From Verrucomicrobiota bacterium (lineage in GTDB: Bacteria; Verrucomicrobiota; Verrucomicrobiia; Opitutales; Opitutaceae), in the NCBI GenBank assembly GCA_023443985.1, contig JAEZSJ010000296.1:1-8470 (forward strand): a stretch of 8,470 bases of DNA. The letters are read 5' to 3'. Below the pieces are notes generated by a model. The model was given only the letters and a program-made list of their open reading frames with translations, searched no databases and was not told the origin of the DNA. The translations under genes and the position numbers were made by a program. Of this stretch, positions 6,504-8,470 are shown one piece after another. Position 1 is the first letter of the stretch. Each line of letters opens with the position of its first letter.

Positions 6504-6535
6504 TGGCGCCGCACTTCGCGCGGCCCGGCGGCACG

Positions 6536-7792
6536 TCACTCGAACCGCAGCGCTTCGATCGGATCCAAGCGCGAGGCTTTCCACGCGGGATAGAAGCCGA
6601 AGCCCACGCCGATGATCGTGCAGAAGCCGAAGCCCACGACGGTCCAGCCCAGGGGAAAGACCGACGCGGCGTTCAGGAACCCGGCCACGACATTGCCGAA
6701 CACGATGCCGGCGAGGATGCCCAGCAGCCCGCCGCTCTGGGCGATCACCATCGCCTCGATCAGAAACTGTTTGAGGATCGCCCGCCGCTGCGCGCCGAGC
6801 GACTTGCGGATCCCGATCTCCTTCGTGCGCTCCGTCACGCTCACGAGCATGATGTTCATGATCCCGACCCCGGCCGCCGCGAGCGCGAAGATGCTGATCA
6901 CGAAGGCGCCGGCGCCGACGACGTTTGCGATCTTGTCGAACGCCTGCACGAGCGTGTCGTTGGAGAAGATCTCGAAATCATTCGTGTCCTCCGGTTCGAG
7001 GCCGCGCACCACGCGCATCACGCCGTAGGCGCGGTCCATCGTCGGTCCCATCTCCGCCTGGCTGCGCGCCTGGATGTTGATGCCGATCGAACGCCGCTCC
7101 CGACCGTACACCTGGATGAACCGCGTGATCGGGATAATCACCAGGTTGTCCTGGCTCTGGCCGAACAGCTCCCCCTTCCGCTCCAGCACGCCCACGACAC
7201 GGTAGCCCTGCCCGTCCACGCGGATCACCGCGCCGAGCGGGTCACCGACCGGAATGAGCCGCACGGCGGTGTCCGCCCCGATGACGCACACGGCGCGCCC
7301 GAACTCGGCGTCCTCCGGCGTGAGATTGCGTCCGACCGCGACGTTGTACGACCGGCCGGTGATGAACGCCTCGTCGGTCCCGAGGAGCGTGTTGTTCGGG
7401 TTCGTCTTCCGGTCCTCGAAGAACACCTGCCGGCCACCGCGCCGCAGCTGCAGGCTCACCGTGGCCCCGGTGTCGGCCAACAGCTCCTTCGCCCGGATGG
7501 CCTGTGCGATCGTGATGTCACGCCTGTTCGCATACGGATTGATCGGTCCGTGGCTGTGGATCGCCGGGTACTTGCTCACCTGGAAGCTGGTCGAGCCGAG
7601 CACGTTCAGCTGCTCCTCGATCTTCGACTGCAGCGCCGAGATCACCGTCATCGCGCCGATCACCGTGAACACGCCGATGCCGATGCCGAGCATTGTGAGC
7701 GCGGAGCGCACCTTGTGCGCGCCGACAGACACCCACGCCATGCGCAGGATCTCCGTGAGCGGCAGGCCGAGGTGACGTTTCTTCTCACTCAT
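6536..7792 (-). CDS. MacB/FtsX-type ABC transporter permease (second of a tandem pair)
   Basis: A 418-residue inner-membrane permease of the MacB class, with no fused ATPase. TM1 spans about residues 31-53 ('RSALTMLGIGIGVFTVIGAMTV'). A periplasmic MacB_PCD-like domain runs to about 285, with 'LLGTDEAFITGRSYNVAVGRNLT' and the 'YRVVGVLERKGELFGQSQDNLVIIP' strand typical of these domains. Three C-terminal helices (about 292-317, 341-372, 383-405) form the FtsX domain, with the conserved coupling segment 'VSVTERTKEIGIRKSLGA' (317-334) and the terminal 'PAWKASRLDPIEALRFE' (402-418). Such permeases work with an ATP-binding subunit and usually a periplasmic adaptor in tripartite efflux or in export of peptides, lipoproteins or macrolides; the substrate cannot be read here. 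The ATG at 7792 overlaps the stop of the upstream paralogue (ATGAGTGA) and has a GGAGG 9 bases upstream (7802-7806), so translation is probably coupled. Confidence 0.93.
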   Translation of the reverse strand: MSEKKRHLGLPLTEILRMAWVSVGAHKVRSALTMLGIGIGVFTVIGAMTVISALQSKIEEQLNVLGSTSFQVSKYPAIHSHGPINPYANRRDITIAQAIRAKELLADTGATVSLQLRRGGRQVFFEDRKTNPNNTLLGTDEAFITGRSYNVAVGRNLTPEDAEFGRAVCVIGADTAVRLIPVGDPLGAVIRVDGQGYRVVGVLERKGELFGQSQDNLVIIPITRFIQVYGRERRSIGINIQARSQAEMGPTMDRAYGVMRVVRGLEPEDTNDFEIFSNDTLVQAFDKIANVVGAGAFVISIFALAAAGVGIMNIMLVSVTERTKEIGIRKSLGAQRRAILKQFLIEAMVIAQSGGLLGILAGIVFGNVVAGFLNAASVFPLGWTVVGFGFCTIIGVGFGFYPAWKASRLDPIEALRFE

Positions 7793-8470
7793 ACCGCAGC
7801 GCCTCCACGGGATCGAGACGGCTCGCCATGAACGCGGGGAAGAAACCGGCGAGCACGCCGACAGCCGTCGACAACAGGAACGCGAACACGATCAATCCCA
7901 CCGGGAACACCACCGGCAGCGCCGGGGCCAGCGCCGCCACGAGCGCCGCGAGGCCGCCGGTCAATCCGATCCCGATCGCGCCGCCCACGCTGCTGATCGA
8001 CACCGCCTCGATGAGGAACTGCAGCAGGATCGTGCGACGCCGGGCGCCCAACGCCTTGCGGGTTCCGATCTCCCGCGTGCGCTCCTTCACGCTCACGTAG
8101 GTGATGTTCATGATTCCCACCGCGCCGACCCCGAGCGCCAGCCCGGTGATCAGGAACCCCGCCAGCGCCAGGCCGTTGCGCACCGGCGCGAGCTGCTGTT
8201 TGATGCTGTCCTGGGTGTTGATCTCGAAATTGTCCGGCATCTCCGGGGAGACGCCGCGCAGCCTCCGCATGATCCCGCGCAGCTCCAGCCGCGCCTCCTC
8301 GGCTCGGGTGCGGTCGATCTGCACGCGGATTTGCGCGCCTTCGGTGGCCCGCATGTACATCTTCCGGAACGAGGCCAACGGGATGATCACCATCGTGTCC
8401 CAGCTGAACATGCCGAGGAACGACCCCTGCCGGGCCGCCACGCCGACCACGGTGAACGGCTGGTCGCGGA
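7785..8470 (-). CDS. MacB/FtsX-type ABC transporter permease, C-terminal part (5' truncated)
   Basis: The frame is open from the right window edge to a TGA at 7787-7785, so the start is outside. About 228 residues are visible. They begin inside the periplasmic domain with 'RDQPFTVVGVAARQGSFLG', the strand preceding the second half of a MacB_PCD domain, and continue through 'DTMVIIPLASFRKMY'. The FtsX domain follows: a helix at 'LAGFLITGLALGVGAVGIMNI', the coupling segment 'VSVKERTREIGTRKALGA', 'LLQFLIEAVSIS', two further hydrophobic helices and the end 'PAFMASRLDPVEALRYE'. These blocks correspond one to one with those of the downstream permease, so the two are paralogues from a tandem duplication, presumably forming a heterodimer. 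A GTG at 8450 lies inside this frame and is not a credible start because the conserved strand begins upstream of it. The ATPase and adaptor genes are expected further right. Confidence 0.92.
   Translation of the reverse strand, partial: RDQPFTVVGVAARQGSFLGMFSWDTMVIIPLASFRKMYMRATEGAQIRVQIDRTRAEEARLELRGIMRRLRGVSPEMPDNFEINTQDSIKQQLAPVRNGLALAGFLITGLALGVGAVGIMNITYVSVKERTREIGTRKALGARRRTILLQFLIEAVSISSVGGAIGIGLTGGLAALVAALAPALPVVFPVGLIVFAFLLSTAVGVLAGFFPAFMASRLDPVEALRYE

Noticed and set aside
4942..7831. Long + strand open frames (4942-6441 and 6119-7831) antisense to gcvH, gcvT and the permease
   Set aside because: They lie opposite firmly identified genes and have His/Arg/Asp-rich low-information translations; a composition artefact.
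8448..8450. GTG at 8450 as the start of the right-edge permease
   Set aside because: The frame stays open to the window edge and the conserved PFTVVGV strand of the periplasmic domain begins upstream of this codon, so the gene is cut by the window rather than starting here.

Overview
The window is high-GC bacterial chromosome with strong GC bias at third codon positions, densely coding, with no mobile element, CRISPR, tRNA or rRNA. The gene content points to a Gram-negative bacterium with an outer membrane: a GldG-like/DUF4340 pair, a long periplasmic-sensor hybrid histidine kinase, MacB-type permeases and a gcvT-gcvH pair. Base composition, pyrimidine-rich leaders without Shine-Dalgarno sites and these families are compatible with Verrucomicrobiota (Opitutaceae-like). 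That assignment is inference from pattern only; no marker gene is present.

Layout. The left half reads on the + strand. It has the 3' end of a GldG-family ABC auxiliary gene (1-348), a DUF4340 membrane-anchored protein (394-2340), then, after a perfect 8-bp hairpin (2354-2375), a hybrid sensor kinase (about 2422-4803) whose periplasmic part resembles an ABC-transporter substrate-binding protein. The right half reads on the - strand. From its 5' side it has the 3' part of a MacB/FtsX-type permease (7785-8470, cut by the window edge), a second paralogous permease overlapping it by 8 bases (6536-7792), a gap of about 200 bases rich in short hairpins, then gcvT (5245-6339) and gcvH (4849-5229). 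The kinase and gcvH converge across 45 bases.

How the genes work together. GldG-like and DUF4340 proteins are normally co-encoded with an ABC ATPase and an ABC-2 permease, which should lie upstream of the window; their transport role is not well understood. The two permeases probably form a heterodimeric, MacB-like or YknZ-like ABC exporter/efflux complex; its ATPase and periplasmic adaptor would lie beyond the right edge. GcvT and GcvH are two of the glycine cleavage system components; GcvP (and Lpd) are not adjacent. The kinase has all motifs for autophosphorylation and an intact receiver domain but no partner output regulator in view.

Most of the window is ordinary. The items most worth a second look are the substrate-binding-protein sensor fused to the kinase, the four-fold internal repeat in the DUF4340 protein, the hairpin-rich gcvT leader with an ambiguous start, and a CxxC motif at the switch position of the receiver domain.
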